64,000 bases of DNA, from assembly GCF_901472535.1 (NCBI RefSeq), contig NZ_LR590470.1:3596001-3660000 (forward strand). The letters are read 5' to 3'. Positions 18,976 to 28,390 of the stretch are shown here, in pieces. The stretch comes from Sphingobacterium daejeonense. Its GTDB lineage: Bacteria; Bacteroidota; Bacteroidia; Sphingobacteriales; Sphingobacteriaceae. The position numbers and the translations under genes were made by a program. Numbering within the stretch: position 1 is the first letter of the stretch; the number at the start of each line of letters is the position of its first letter. The notes beneath the pieces are model-generated. The model was not told the origin of the DNA, did no database searches, and saw nothing but the letters and a program-made list of their open reading frames with translations.

Positions 18976-20703
18976 ATGGAAAACAAAGAGTTACAAAAGA
19001 GAAGTATTCGGAATAAAAATGTTCGAAATATACTATTGAGTTCTATAATAGTATTATTCATAACTTTTGTGATTTTTTTTATTTTCTCATATATCCAATA
19101 TAAGAGCATCCAGAATAAAATTCAGAATATTTACACCTCGGTAAATAGCGACCAGAACAATTTTACGGAACTACTGAACATCTTCAGTGATGCTGAGGAT
19201 CATTTCCGTAAATTCTCCATTACCTATAATATGCGAGACTACAACCTGTACAGGACCAAGCTCGTTAAGTTAAAAACATCAGTTGATTCATTGATTCAGA
19301 TCCGAACCAAAGAATCCAAGGTACAGGGAGACAGTTCGTATAAAGGGAGGGGTCTAGAGGATTTGATGCCAAAGTATACGCTGTTGAACAACAAGTTGGA
19401 TTCCATGCTTGTAGCATCTGAAACCTTAAAAAGTTTTAGGATGGAATCAACGGATGAAACGATTTTTGATTTGCCTCAAGCTAAGGTTCCCTCACCTATC
19501 GTTGTTCAAGAGCCAAAAACAGTAGTAGTCAAAAAGAAATCTCTTATCAAACGGATTTTTCAGAAAGGTGATGACACCATCACTGTTGAACCTGATAATC
19601 CAGGCCATACAGAGCAAGTGGTCGCTCAAAACAATAATCTCAAGAATATTATCCGAGAAAAAAATTCGCAGACCAAAAATAAAATGGATGAGTTAAAAAG
19701 AACTTTAACTGAAATCCGAAAAAGCGAACGTTCTCTATTGGCAGATAATTTCACTTTGTTGCACAGTGCCAATCAATTGATAAGAATTATCCATGAAGAT
19801 AGGATTCAGATCCAAAGGGACAAAACAGACCATGAACTGAGCATCCTAATCGGCAAAACCGATACATTCAAATGGCAGATTATTATATCGCTAACCTTTG
19901 TATTTATCGTCATCTGTATATTGGTGTATTATCAGTTTTTCACCAGCTATTATGAACGAAAACTGTTGGATGAAAAAATCTACGCTTCTAAATTAGCAGA
20001 GCAGAAAACTGATATCCTGGCTGAGATCACCCACGAAATCAGAACGCCTATTAACTCCTTAATTGGAATTGTGGATCTATTGAAGAGCCGTAAGGATTTA
20101 TATCAAGCTAAGGATGTACAACTGCTGGAATCAGCATACACAAATATTACCGCTACATCGAAGACAATCAATGATATCTTAAATCTGAGTAAGATCGATC
20201 AGCATGACAACATTGAAGCTATTCACTTTGATTATGCGGATTTATTGATTGAGGTTGTAGAGACACATCGAAACCATGCTGAAATGAAAGGTATAGAATT
20301 GGAATATACATTGGACAAGGATCAACCCACCATTATTTTTTCAGATGAATTCAAGGTTCGCCAGATTATGAGCAACCTGGTGAGCAATGCCATTAAATAT
20401 TCCAATGCGGGCAAGGTTGTAGCTACAGCCTTTGTGGATGACCAAAGCAATTTGATCTTTAAGGTTTCGGACCAAGGGCAAGGAATTCCGGAGGCTCTAA
20501 AAAAGAATATTTTCAAGAAATATTACACGGTTAATAAATCTAACAAAGTAGAAGGTGGCGTCGGTTTGGGCTTATACATTACCAAAAACATCGTAAATAC
20601 ATTAAAAGGGAAAATAAACTTTAAGACCAATGCAGGTCAAGGAACTACTTTTAAGGTTGAGATTCCAATTCCTAAGCCAAAATTCAGAAGAAAAACACCT
20701 TGA
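18976..20703 (+). CDS. Membrane sensor histidine kinase
   Basis: A 575-residue sensor kinase. One membrane helix (residues 19-41) is followed by a large, mostly helical extracytoplasmic region (about 42-297), a second helix (about 299-321), a HisKA dimerisation domain with the phospho-acceptor His353 in EITHEIRTP, and a HATPase_c domain with DQGQGIPE and GGVGLGLYI. The sensory domain is not one I recognise. The C-terminus runs straight into a receiver domain whose start overlaps this stop codon. The ligand is unknown. Confidence 0.92.
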   Translation: MENKELQKRSIRNKNVRNILLSSIIVLFITFVIFFIFSYIQYKSIQNKIQNIYTSVNSDQNNFTELLNIFSDAEDHFRKFSITYNMRDYNLYRTKLVKLKTSVDSLIQIRTKESKVQGDSSYKGRGLEDLMPKYTLLNNKLDSMLVASETLKSFRMESTDETIFDLPQAKVPSPIVVQEPKTVVVKKKSLIKRIFQKGDDTITVEPDNPGHTEQVVAQNNNLKNIIREKNSQTKNKMDELKRTLTEIRKSERSLLADNFTLLHSANQLIRIIHEDRIQIQRDKTDHELSILIGKTDTFKWQIIISLTFVFIVICILVYYQFFTSYYERKLLDEKIYASKLAEQKTDILAEITHEIRTPINSLIGIVDLLKSRKDLYQAKDVQLLESAYTNITATSKTINDILNLSKIDQHDNIEAIHFDYADLLIEVVETHRNHAEMKGIELEYTLDKDQPTIIFSDEFKVRQIMSNLVSNAIKYSNAGKVVATAFVDDQSNLIFKVSDQGQGIPEALKKNIFKKYYTVNKSNKVEGGVGLGLYITKNIVNTLKGKINFKTNAGQGTTFKVEIPIPKPKFRRKTP

Positions 20704-21136
20704 ACATCCAAAAGATCAGTGATTTTTCCAAAGATTTGAGATGGTTGATTGTGGACGACAATGCCTTGAATTTATTGTATTTAAAACAGTTCTTTTCGTT
20801 ACACACCCATGTAAAAGACCGCAACCAATGGTAAAGAGGCCTTAGATGTAATTAGCAGATTTCCAATAGATGTTGTTGTTACAGATATCAATATGCCGGT
20901 TATGACAGGCGATGAGCTTTTGGCGACTGTTCGAGAGAATCCATTATACGATTCGGTAAAGATTATTGCTACATCATCTGATAATGAGCAGGTTAAGAAG
21001 TTAGAGAAAGGAGCGTAAGGTTAATTTCGATGGCATCTTGATCAAACCTTTCAACGAGCGTAAGTTAACGGAGATCATTGTAAAAACGATCTATCCTATC
21101 TTTGAGGACAGCGATGAGCTGAGCCAGGAATCTTAA
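20700..21136 (+). CDS. Receiver-domain response regulator (two frameshifts)
   Basis: Receiver domain only, about 144 residues after repair. It shows RWLIVDDN with the acidic pair, VVVTDINMPVMTG with the phospho-acceptor Asp, and a conserved Lys in ILIKPFNERK. No output domain is present. Extra bases in AAAA at 20813-20816 and GG at 21010-21011 break the frame. The start is uncertain. A TTG at 20700 overlaps the kinase stop codon and would give a coupled separate protein. Alternatively, one missing base near 20690-20700 would fuse it to the kinase as a hybrid kinase. Confidence 0.8.
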
Positions 21137-21174
21137 TAATTTCAATCTTTTTAAACTTTTTTACATCTAAACTA

Positions 21175-21202
21175 TTGTAAATAAAAGTTTTTCGTATCTT
21201 TG
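21175..21202 (+). promoter_or_regulatory. Promoter of rpsA
   Basis: TTG at 21175-21177 and TATCTTTG at 21195-21202 have a 17-base spacer, an exact match to the TTG-N17-TAnnTTTG form known from Flavobacterium. The predicted transcription start falls at about 21207-21210. Confidence 0.8.
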
Positions 21203-21206
21203 CAAT

Positions 21207-21221
21207 CCCTACATTGTAGGG
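21207..21221 (+). promoter_or_regulatory. Hairpin at predicted 5' end of rpsA mRNA
   Basis: A 6-bp perfect stem (21207-21212 with 21216-21221) has a 3-base loop and sits at the predicted transcript start. An AGGAGA follows at about 21225. It may stabilise the message or take part in autoregulation by S1; that is inference. Confidence 0.5.
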
Positions 21222-21240
21222 AAAAGGAGATTATTAATTA

Positions 21241-23179
21241 ATGGCAAAAAAACAAGAAGCAGAAAAAGAGTTAGCGGCAAAAAATGCAGAGCTACAAGGT
21301 GCTGACACAAAAGTTGTGAAGGACACTGAAAAGATTGAGTCTGAGGCAGATTCAAATTTAATCGATGAGATTAAATCAAACACTTGGAGTACTCCTTCTG
21401 GGGACTTCGACTGGGATCTTGATGAAAAAGCTTTTGGTAACTACAGTGATTCAGAACGTACTAAATTAGAAGAGCAGTACGCTGGAACATTCAACCAAAT
21501 CAATCAAGGTGAGATTATTGAGGGATCAGTTGTATCTATCAATAACAAAGATGTTGTTTTAAACATCGGTTTCAAATCAGACGGTCTAGTAGCATTATCT
21601 GAGTTCCGTGACTTACCTGACTTAAAAATCGGTGATACGGTTGACGTATTTGTAGAATCGCAAGAGGATGCAAACGGTCAATTAGTATTATCACGCAAAC
21701 GTGCGAAAACTCAAAAATCTTGGGAAGAGATCAACGAGGCTTTGGAAAATGACAAAGTTATCGATGGTTTCGTTAAATCACGTACAAAAGGTGGTTTAAT
21801 TGTAGACATCAAAGGTGTTGAGGCTTTCTTACCAGGATCTCAAATTGATATCAAAACCTATCCGTGACTATGATGTATACGTAGGTAAAACTATGGAATT
21901 CAAAGTTGTGAAAATCAACCACGAATTCAAAAACGTAGTAGTTTCTCACAAAGTATTGATCGAGGACGATTTAGAAAACCAAAAATCAGAAATCGTTGCG
22001 AAATTGGAAAAAGGACAAGTATTGGAAGGTACTGTTAAAAATATCACTGACTTCGGTGTGTTCATCGACTTGGGTGGTGTTGACGGATTACTTCACATTA
22101 CAGACATCTCTTGGGGGCCGTATCGAGCATCCAAAAGAGGTATTGTCATTAGACCAAACTATCAACGTTGTGGTTCTTGACTTTGATGATGAGAAAAAAC
22201 GTATCGCATTAGGCTTGAAACAACTTTCTGAGCACCCTTGGGAATCTTTAGACAAGAACTTAGAAATCGGTTCTAAAGTTAAAGGTAAGATCGTTACTGT
22301 AGCTGACTACGGTGCATTCTTAGAAATCATCCCTGGTGTTGAAGGATTGATCCACGTTTCAGAAATGTCTTGGTCTCAAAACTTACGTTCTCCACAAGAG
22401 TTCTTGAAAGTAGGTGACGAAATCGAAGCTGAGATCTTAACATTAGATCGTGAAGAGCGCAAAATGAGCTTAGGTATCAAACAATTGACTCCTGACCCTT
22501 GGCAAAACATCACTGAACGTTACCCAGTTGGTTCAAAACAATCAGCAGTTGTTAAGAACATGACTAACTTCGGTGTATTCGTTGAGTTAGAAGACGGAAT
22601 CGACGGTTTAATTCACATCTCTGACCTTTCATGGTCTAAGAAAGTTAACCACCCTAACGAATTCACTAAAGTAGGTGAAAGATTAGACGTTGTGGTATTA
22701 GAATTAGACGAAGAAAACCGCAAGCTTTCATTAGGTCACAAACAATTAGAGGAAAACCCTTGGGATACTTTCGAAACTATCTTCACTGAAGGTTCAGTTC
22801 ACGAAGGTACAGTAATCAAAGTTGGTGACAAAGGAGATATCGTTGCTTTACAATATGGTGTTGAAGGATTCTGTCCTAACAAGCACTCTGTAAAAGAAGA
22901 CGGTTCTGCATTGAAAGTTGACGAAGTTGCTGAATTCAAAAATCATCGAGTTCAACAAAGAAAACAAACGTCTAGTTATTTCTCACTCTCGTATTTGGGA
23001 AGATGCTAAAGCTGAAGCTCGTATCGAAGAGTTCAACGCTCGTAAAAAAGAAGCTAAAGCTGCTAACTCAGCAGTGAAAAAAAGTTAAAGATTCAGTTGA
23101 GAAATCAACTCTAGGTGATCTTGACGTATTAGCTCAATTGAAAGAGCAAATGGAAGACGACGAGAAAAAATCTAAATAA
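21241..23179 (+). CDS. rpsA: 30S ribosomal protein S1 (four frameshifts)
   Basis: Essential RNA-binding ribosomal protein that helps start translation. It is built of repeated S1 (OB-fold) domains, visible as recurring [25 protein letters not shown] and [14 protein letters not shown] segments, six in all. Four extra bases within runs (AAAA at 21853-21856, GGGGG at 22113-22117, AAAAA at 22938-22942, and seven A at 23077-23083) break the gene into pieces. Removing them gives 644 residues ending EDDEKKSK, typical for Bacteroidota. Because S1 cannot be dispensed with, these must be sequence errors. A consensus promoter and terminator frame the gene. Confidence 0.96.
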
Positions 23180-23202
23180 TTAGGTTTTTAAATAAAAAAA
23201 CG

Positions 23203-23228
23203 AAGCCCCGATTGAAAAGTCGGGGCTT
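23203..23228 (+). terminator. Terminator of rpsA
   Basis: A 9-bp GC-rich stem (23203-23211 with 23220-23228) with an 8-base loop is followed by TTTG and a long T-run. Confidence 0.9.
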
Positions 23229-23239
23229 TGTTTTTTTTT

Positions 23240-23270
23240 AGACATAAGACATAAGACAAAAAGACATAAG
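23240..23270. repeat. Heptamer array (AGACATA), left arm
   Basis: Units AGACATA, AGACATA, AGAC then AGACATA with small slips. It is the reverse complement of the array at 23469-23516, so the two can pair. Confidence 0.8.
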
Positions 23271-23349
23271 AAATGGCAGGGCGCAAAATCATTTCTTTAG
23301 CAGACATGCCACAGAAAGGGAGTTAATTTACCGTAGTTGGTGCCTCACC

Positions 23350-23430
23350 ATTCATGCCATGGCGGGTGTCCCCTCTATTCATGCCGTGGCGGGTGTCACC
23401 TCCATTCATGCCGTGGCGGGTGTCCCCACC
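23350..23430. repeat. Three 27-bp tandem repeats
   Basis: Three head-to-tail units at 23350-23376, 23377-23403 and 23404-23430, each beginning ATTCATGCC and containing TGGCGGGTGTC. They differ at a few positions only. There are no spacers between units, and the GC content is far above that of the surroundings. Confidence 0.9.
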
Positions 23431-23468
23431 CGACACTATTTTTTACGACAAAGGTCTATTAATCATAA

Positions 23469-23516
23469 GTCTAATGTCTAATGTCTATAAGTCTTATGTC
23501 TCTTGTCTAATGTCTA
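23469..23516. repeat. Heptamer array (GTCTAAT), right arm
   Basis: Almost seven copies of a 7-base unit (GTCTAAT, GTCTAAT, GTCTATA, GTCTTAT, GTCTCTT, GTCTAAT, GTCTA) with one extra A. The units are inverted relative to 23240-23270. Confidence 0.85.
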
Positions 23517-23557
23517 TTTTATTGCTAATTTAATGTTTTATTCCAATCCTATAGAAC

Positions 23558-24391
23558 ATGAGAACTTCAGCTCTAATCAGCACCGATCAAGCACTCAAAT
23601 TAATTAATGAGGATAATGCCATTGTATTGGATGCAACGATTGACAAGGTCAACGAGAAAATGGACAACAGTAAACTGTCGTTAATTCCCAACAGTCAGTT
23701 TTTTGACATTGAAGGTGTTTTTTCGGATCATAAGAGTGGTTTCCCTCATACGATGGTCAGTCCGGAGCAGTTTTCAAAAGAAGCAAAGAAACTGGGAATT
23801 AACCAGGATTCTACGGTTATAGTGTATGACCGTTGGGGTGTTTATTCAAGTCCGAGGGCATGGTGGATGTTTCGGTACATGGGATTGGAAAAAGTCTATG
23901 TACTTAACGGAGGAGAACCAGCGTGGAAAGCTGCTGGATTGCCTATTGTAGATGATTATAGTACTCCTGAAGCACAAGGTAACTTTAAGGCGAAACCCAA
24001 CTATGAATGGTTTATATCCAAAGAGGAATTGGTTGAAAGATTGGGAGATGATGATTTCACGATCACGGATGCTCGTTCATCAGGTCGATTTCATGGCTCT
24101 GCGCCAGAACCGCGCGAAGGTTTAAGGTCTGGACATATTCCGGGATCCAAGAACTTGCCCTTTGACCAGGTTTTGGACGGCATTAATTACCAAGATGAAA
24201 TGGAACTCCAAAGGTTATATGAGGGAAAAATAGATAGCAGTAAGCAGAATATCTTTACCTGCGGATCGGGTATCTCAGCTGCTATTATTGCACTGGGAGC
24301 CTATGAATTGGGCAATGATTACGTGACCATTTATGATGGCTCATGGAGCGAATGGGGCGCAGATCCGGAAGTTCCTGTAGAAAAAGACTGA
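23558..24391 (+). CDS. sseA: Thiosulfate/3-mercaptopyruvate sulfurtransferase
   Basis: A 277-residue enzyme of two rhodanese domains that moves sulfur from thiosulfate or 3-mercaptopyruvate to a thiol acceptor. The N-terminal domain (about 10-130) is inactive in this family and shows VIVYDRWG. The C-terminal domain (about 150-275) has the catalytic Cys235 in CGSGIS. The loop after the Cys resembles 3-mercaptopyruvate enzymes (CGSGxTA) with a Ser in place of Thr. It is a single gene, ending in a terminator shared with the convergent pirin. Confidence 0.9.
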   Translation: MRTSALISTDQALKLINEDNAIVLDATIDKVNEKMDNSKLSLIPNSQFFDIEGVFSDHKSGFPHTMVSPEQFSKEAKKLGINQDSTVIVYDRWGVYSSPRAWWMFRYMGLEKVYVLNGGEPAWKAAGLPIVDDYSTPEAQGNFKAKPNYEWFISKEELVERLGDDDFTITDARSSGRFHGSAPEPREGLRSGHIPGSKNLPFDQVLDGINYQDEMELQRLYEGKIDSSKQNIFTCGSGISAAIIALGAYELGNDYVTIYDGSWSEWGADPEVPVEKD

Positions 24392-24411
24392 TGACCCACC
24401 AGTATAAAAAT

Positions 24412-24445
24412 AAAAGCCGCCCTATCTGTTGAAGGAGCGGCTTTT
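24412..24445. terminator. Terminator between sulfurtransferase and pirin
   Basis: A 9-bp stem (24412-24420 with 24437-24445) has a 16-base loop and A/T-runs on both sides. The flanking genes are convergent. Confidence 0.8.
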
Positions 24446-24464
24446 GTATTTTTATCTCTTGATG

Positions 24465-25342
24465 TTATTTTGATTGACTTGGAAGTGGTACATAACCATC
24501 ATCTCCAGGTACTTTTGGAAATTCATGGTTGATCCATTTTTCTTTGGCTGCATCGATCGTTTCCCTGCTGCTCGCAACAAAATTCCATGATATAAATCTT
24601 CCTCCGGAAAAGGTTCGCCACCAAATATATAAACTGTGGTGCCAGCTTTCATTTCGAAGGTACAAAGATGGGCATCCAATGTAATTAATATTTGTTTGGG
24701 ACCATAAGTAAATCCATTGCTCTCAATCTCCCCTTCCAGGATATAAAGCCCACTCTCGCCATAAAGCTCTCCTTTGATATCGATCAATGCATCTTTTTCT
24801 GCCTTCACCTCTATCATATACAATTTACTATAAACGGGTACTGGAGATTTTTTGCTAAAAGCTTCACCTGCGATCAACTTATACTTTACTCCATCCTCCT
24901 CCCATTCTGGGATTTGATCAGCTTCGGTATGATGAAATTCAGGTTCCATAAATTCCAGGTCTTTTGGCAATGCCACCCAGATCTGTAATCCGTGTAAATA
25001 TTTATCCTTTACCCTTAAATATTCTGGTGTTCTTTCAGAATGCACCACACCTTTGCCTGCAGTCATCCAGTTGACAGCTCCAGGTTTTATTTCCATTGCT
25101 GTACCCAAGCTGTCCCTATGAAAGATGGACCCATCAAATAAATATGTAAGGGTTGACAATCCAATATGTGGGTGAGGGCCAACATCTAAATTCTCATGGT
25201 CTGCAAGACATGCAGGACCCATATGGTCAATAAATACGAATGGTCCGATAGATCTTTTCTGGCGGAATGGAAGTAACCTTCCGACCATAAAATTCCCGAT
25301 GTTTGCGGCAGTTTCTTCTCTGATGAAATCAATATTCGACAT
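24465..25342 (-). CDS. Pirin family protein (frameshifted near C-terminus)
   Basis: Bicupin of the pirin family, an iron-binding protein; some members act as quercetin 2,3-dioxygenases. Metal ligands are seen at His57, His59 (GPHPHIG), His101 and Glu103 (VHSER). One base is missing in the TT at about 24599-24600, so the raw frame ends in an unrelated tail at 24452. The other frame continues RFISWNFVASS and ends VPGDDGYVPLPSQSK, the normal pirin C-terminus. Repaired length is 292 residues. The substrate is not predictable. Confidence 0.9.
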
Positions 25343-25382
25343 AAACTCCTTAATTAGTGTTCTATTTCTTTAAAGTTACGAA

Positions 25383-26366
25383 TTAAAGAGGCTTATTAAC
25401 GAGCTTAAAAATCAAATCGCACGCTAATTTTGTCGTTCTATTGTCAATATCGAATATGGGATTTAGTTCTGCAAAATCAATGCTGTCAAAATTTGGCAGC
25501 GAAATTATCGTCTGATAAATAGTCTGAAAAGTTGCATCCGGTATGACGCCATTGAAGGCTGGAGCACTAACTCCAGGTGCAAATGCTGAAGCAAAGAAAT
25601 CCATATCTACGGTAACATAAATATGGTCCACCTTTTTAGAAAATTCAAGGATCTGGGTTTTGATATTTTGGAGATTCTCAGCACTGATCTGATCAGCTTT
25701 AATGATTTCAACCCCTCTTTCTTGTGCAAAATCAAACAATGCTTTTGTATTGCTAATATCTTGAATACCGATGGCAAGATATTTCACGCTGTTTCCTTCC
25801 TTGATCCCTTCTTCGATTATCTGGTAGAATCCAGTGCCTGAATTTCCTTGATTATCTATGGTGGTTCGGATATCTAAATGGGCGTCCAAATTGATAACTC
25901 CGATTTTCTTGGACATACTGTATCTCTTGAGTCCATTGAAGTGAGCGTAAGTAACTTCATGTCCACCACCCAGCACAATAGGAAAAGCACCTATTTCAAG
26001 AATTTGAGCCACTCTTTTAGAAAGTTCATTCTGGGCGCTTTCCATATCGTCTGAAATGCATATTACATCACCTGAATCGACTATTTTTCTGGAATTAGGG
26101 AGATGATTAGGGAGGTTTGCCAAGACTTTCCTTAATGCCTCTGGCGCATCCTTCGCACCTACTCTACCTTGGTTTCTTTTCACTCCTTCATCACAACAGA
26201 AACCCAAGAGCACATATTGAGAATTTAGATCTGGCAAATGATCGTCTAGATTTATAAATTCAATAATCTGATGCCACCGCTTTAATTCCGGGGTATCTCC
26301 ATCATTGCGTCCTATCCAATTTTGTGGCTCCCCAGGTTTATAAAAAACATTTCCAAGTGATTCCAT
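25383..26366 (-). CDS. hutG: Formimidoylglutamase
   Basis: Ureohydrolase-fold manganese enzyme that hydrolyses N-formimidoyl-glutamate to glutamate and formamide, the last step of histidine breakdown. The binuclear metal motifs are GGGHEVTYAH, NLDAHLDIR and TVDMDFF. I chose the ATG at 26366 because a perfect GGAGGA lies just upstream (26371-26376) and it clears the hutU stop. A longer frame up to 26408 would overlap hutU. The product is 327 residues. It is the last gene of the hutHIUG operon. Confidence 0.92.
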   Translation of the reverse strand: MESLGNVFYKPGEPQNWIGRNDGDTPELKRWHQIIEFINLDDHLPDLNSQYVLLGFCCDEGVKRNQGRVGAKDAPEALRKVLANLPNHLPNSRKIVDSGDVICISDDMESAQNELSKRVAQILEIGAFPIVLGGGHEVTYAHFNGLKRYSMSKKIGVINLDAHLDIRTTIDNQGNSGTGFYQIIEEGIKEGNSVKYLAIGIQDISNTKALFDFAQERGVEIIKADQISAENLQNIKTQILEFSKKVDHIYVTVDMDFFASAFAPGVSAPAFNGVIPDATFQTIYQTIISLPNFDSIDFAELNPIFDIDNRTTKLACDLIFKLVNKPL

Positions 26367-26370
26367 AATT

Positions 26371-26376
26371 TCCTCC
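26371..26376 (-). promoter_or_regulatory. Strong ribosome binding site of hutG
   Basis: GGAGGA on the minus strand, 4 bases before the ATG at 26366, decides the hutG start. Such strong Shine-Dalgarno sites are uncommon in this window. Confidence 0.8.
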
Positions 26377-28388
26377 TTAAAATAGGTTGTCGATAATACT
26401 GTCTTCAACCAATTCTGGTTTTGTAATTTTCAGGGTTGAAGTTCTTTCCAGTTCAGTTTCAATCGCACTGAGAGCCTCCTTGTTTCTAGCCCATGCTCTT
26501 CTGGCAATACCATTGTTGACATCAAAGAACAGCATTTGCTTTAATTTGGTGTCACTTTCCATAGAACCATCCAATAACATACCAAAACCGCCATTGATCA
26601 CTTCACCCCAAACCTACGCCACCTCCATTATGGATAGAAACCCAGGTTGCACCGCGGAAGCTATCCCCGATTACGTTGTGTATAGCCATATCAGCAGTAA
26701 ATTTACTGCCGTCATAAATATTACTTGTCTCGCGGTAAGGAGAATCTGTACCGCTTACATCATGGTGATCTCTTCCTAGGACAACAGGAAGCAGAAAGTC
26801 GTCCGTCATTTACTGCATTGTTAAATGCTTCTGCGATTTTCATTCTACCCAGTGCATCAGCATATAAAATACGAGCTTGTGACCCAACGACCAATTTATT
26901 CTGTTCCGCTTCCTGTATCCATTTTATATTGTCTTCCATTTGCTGGAAAATTTCTTGAGAAGCATTTTTTTGAAGGTCTCTCAGGACTTCCAATGCCAAG
27001 CGATCTGTTGTTCTGAGGTCTTCAGCTTTTCCAGAGGTACAAACCCATCTAAATGGACCAAACCCATAGTCAAAACACATAGGCCCCAGAATATCTTGTA
27101 CATATGATGGATATTTGAAATTAATTCCATCGGATGCCATGATATCTGCACCTGCACGGCTTGCTTCCAATAAAAAAGCATTTCCATAATCAAAAAAGTA
27201 AGTCCCACGCTCCACATGTTTGTTGATAGCGTCAGCATGTCTAATCAGTGTCCTTTGGACTTCTTTTTTGAACTGCTCAGGATTATTGGCTATTAAATTA
27301 TTTGATTCTTCAAAAGATAAATCAACAGGATAGTAACCTCCCGACCATGGATTGTGAAGAGAGGTCTGATCAGACCCTACAGTAACCGTTATATTTTGTC
27401 TGTAGAATTGTTCCCAGACATCCACGATATTACCAATATAAGCGATACAAACTGTTTCTTTTTTCTCAATTGCAGTTTTCACAGCAGTTATTAGGTTTTC
27501 TATATCCTCAACCAATATATCCACCCAACCTTGCTCGTGTCTTTTTCTGGCAGCTGCGGGATTCACCTCTGCGCATACGGTGATACATCCTGCAATATTT
27601 CCAGCTTTCGGTTGAGCTCCGCTCATACCTCCCAATCCTGAAGTTACAAAGACTTTCCCTTTGATATCTTCACCTTCTTTGAGGTGTTTTCGGAATGCAT
27701 TCATCACTGTGATTGTGGTGCCATGAACGATTCCTTGAGGTCCGATATACATGTACGATCCAGCGGTCATCTGTCCATATTGTGTTACTCCTAATGCATT
27801 GTACTTCTCCCAATCATCAGGTTTAGAATAATTGGGTATCATCATACCATTGGTAACTACTACCCTAGGAGCATTTTCGGATGAAGGGAATAATCCCATC
27901 GGATGTCCTGAATACATGTGTAGTGTTTGGCTATCGGTCATTTTTGACAAGTAGCTCATAGTAACCAAGTACTGAGCCCAGTTTTGAAAAACAGCACCAT
28001 TACCACCATAGGTGATTAATTCATGCGGGTGTTGTGCTACAGCTGGATCTAAATTGTTCTGGATCATCAACATAATTGCAGCTGCTTGTTGACTCTTTGC
28101 AGGGTATGAATTGATCGGTCTTGCAAACATTTTATAGGAAGGCCTAAACCTATACATATAAATTCGTCCATAAGTCCTTAACTCATCCAAAAAATCCGCA
28201 GCGAGTTCTTCGTGCCATTCCTTGGGGAAATACCTTAATGCATTTCGAACAGCTAATTTCTCTTCATCTTTTGTCAAAATTGCCTTGCGTTTTGGAGCAT
28301 GGCTTACCGTATGATCTAAATCAACTTTCTTAGGTAGTTCCTTTGGGATACCCTGAACGATTGATGCTTTAAATTCTTTTTCAGTCAT
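26377..28388 (-). CDS. hutU: Urocanate hydratase (two frameshifts)
   Basis: NAD-dependent enzyme that converts urocanate to 4-imidazolone-5-propionate. Conserved segments include YGGNGAVFQNW, the NAD-binding SGLGGMSGAQPKAGNIAG, GSDQTSLHNPWSGGYYP and VVLGRDHHDVSGTDSPYRET. Two extra bases, in AA at 26789-26790 and AAA at 26610-26612, break the last quarter into three frames. Repaired length is 669 residues, the long form usual in Bacteroidota. Its start follows the hutI stop by 2 bases. Confidence 0.95.
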
Positions 28389-28390
28389 TT

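Larger units (their letters stand above)
23229..23557. other. Repeat-rich intergenic region between rpsA and sulfurtransferase
   Basis: This is 329 bases with no gene. It holds a heptamer array at 23240-23270, three 27-base tandem repeats at 23350-23430, and an inverted heptamer array at 23469-23516. I saw no convincing promoter element before the sulfurtransferase. Confidence 0.8.

Noticed and set aside
21241..23179. Programmed frameshifting or pseudogene decay in rpsA
   Set aside because: Four shifts of the same sign at homopolymers in one essential gene fit sequencing error; no recoding signal explains four events.
23350..23430. Possible CRISPR-like array of 27-bp units
   Set aside because: The three units are directly adjacent, with no spacers, and no cas gene is in the window.
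24452..24464. Raw end of the pirin frame at 24452
   Set aside because: The raw tail is unrelated to pirins; the alternate frame gives the conserved VPGDDGYVPLP end, so the stop at 24465 is the true one.
26367..26408. Longer hutG start
   Set aside because: It would overlap hutU by 32 bases and ignore the GGAGGA just before the ATG at 26366.
26387..26779. 130-codon frame on the plus strand opposite hutU
   Set aside because: It is antisense to conserved hutU and hutG coding sequence and resembles no protein family.
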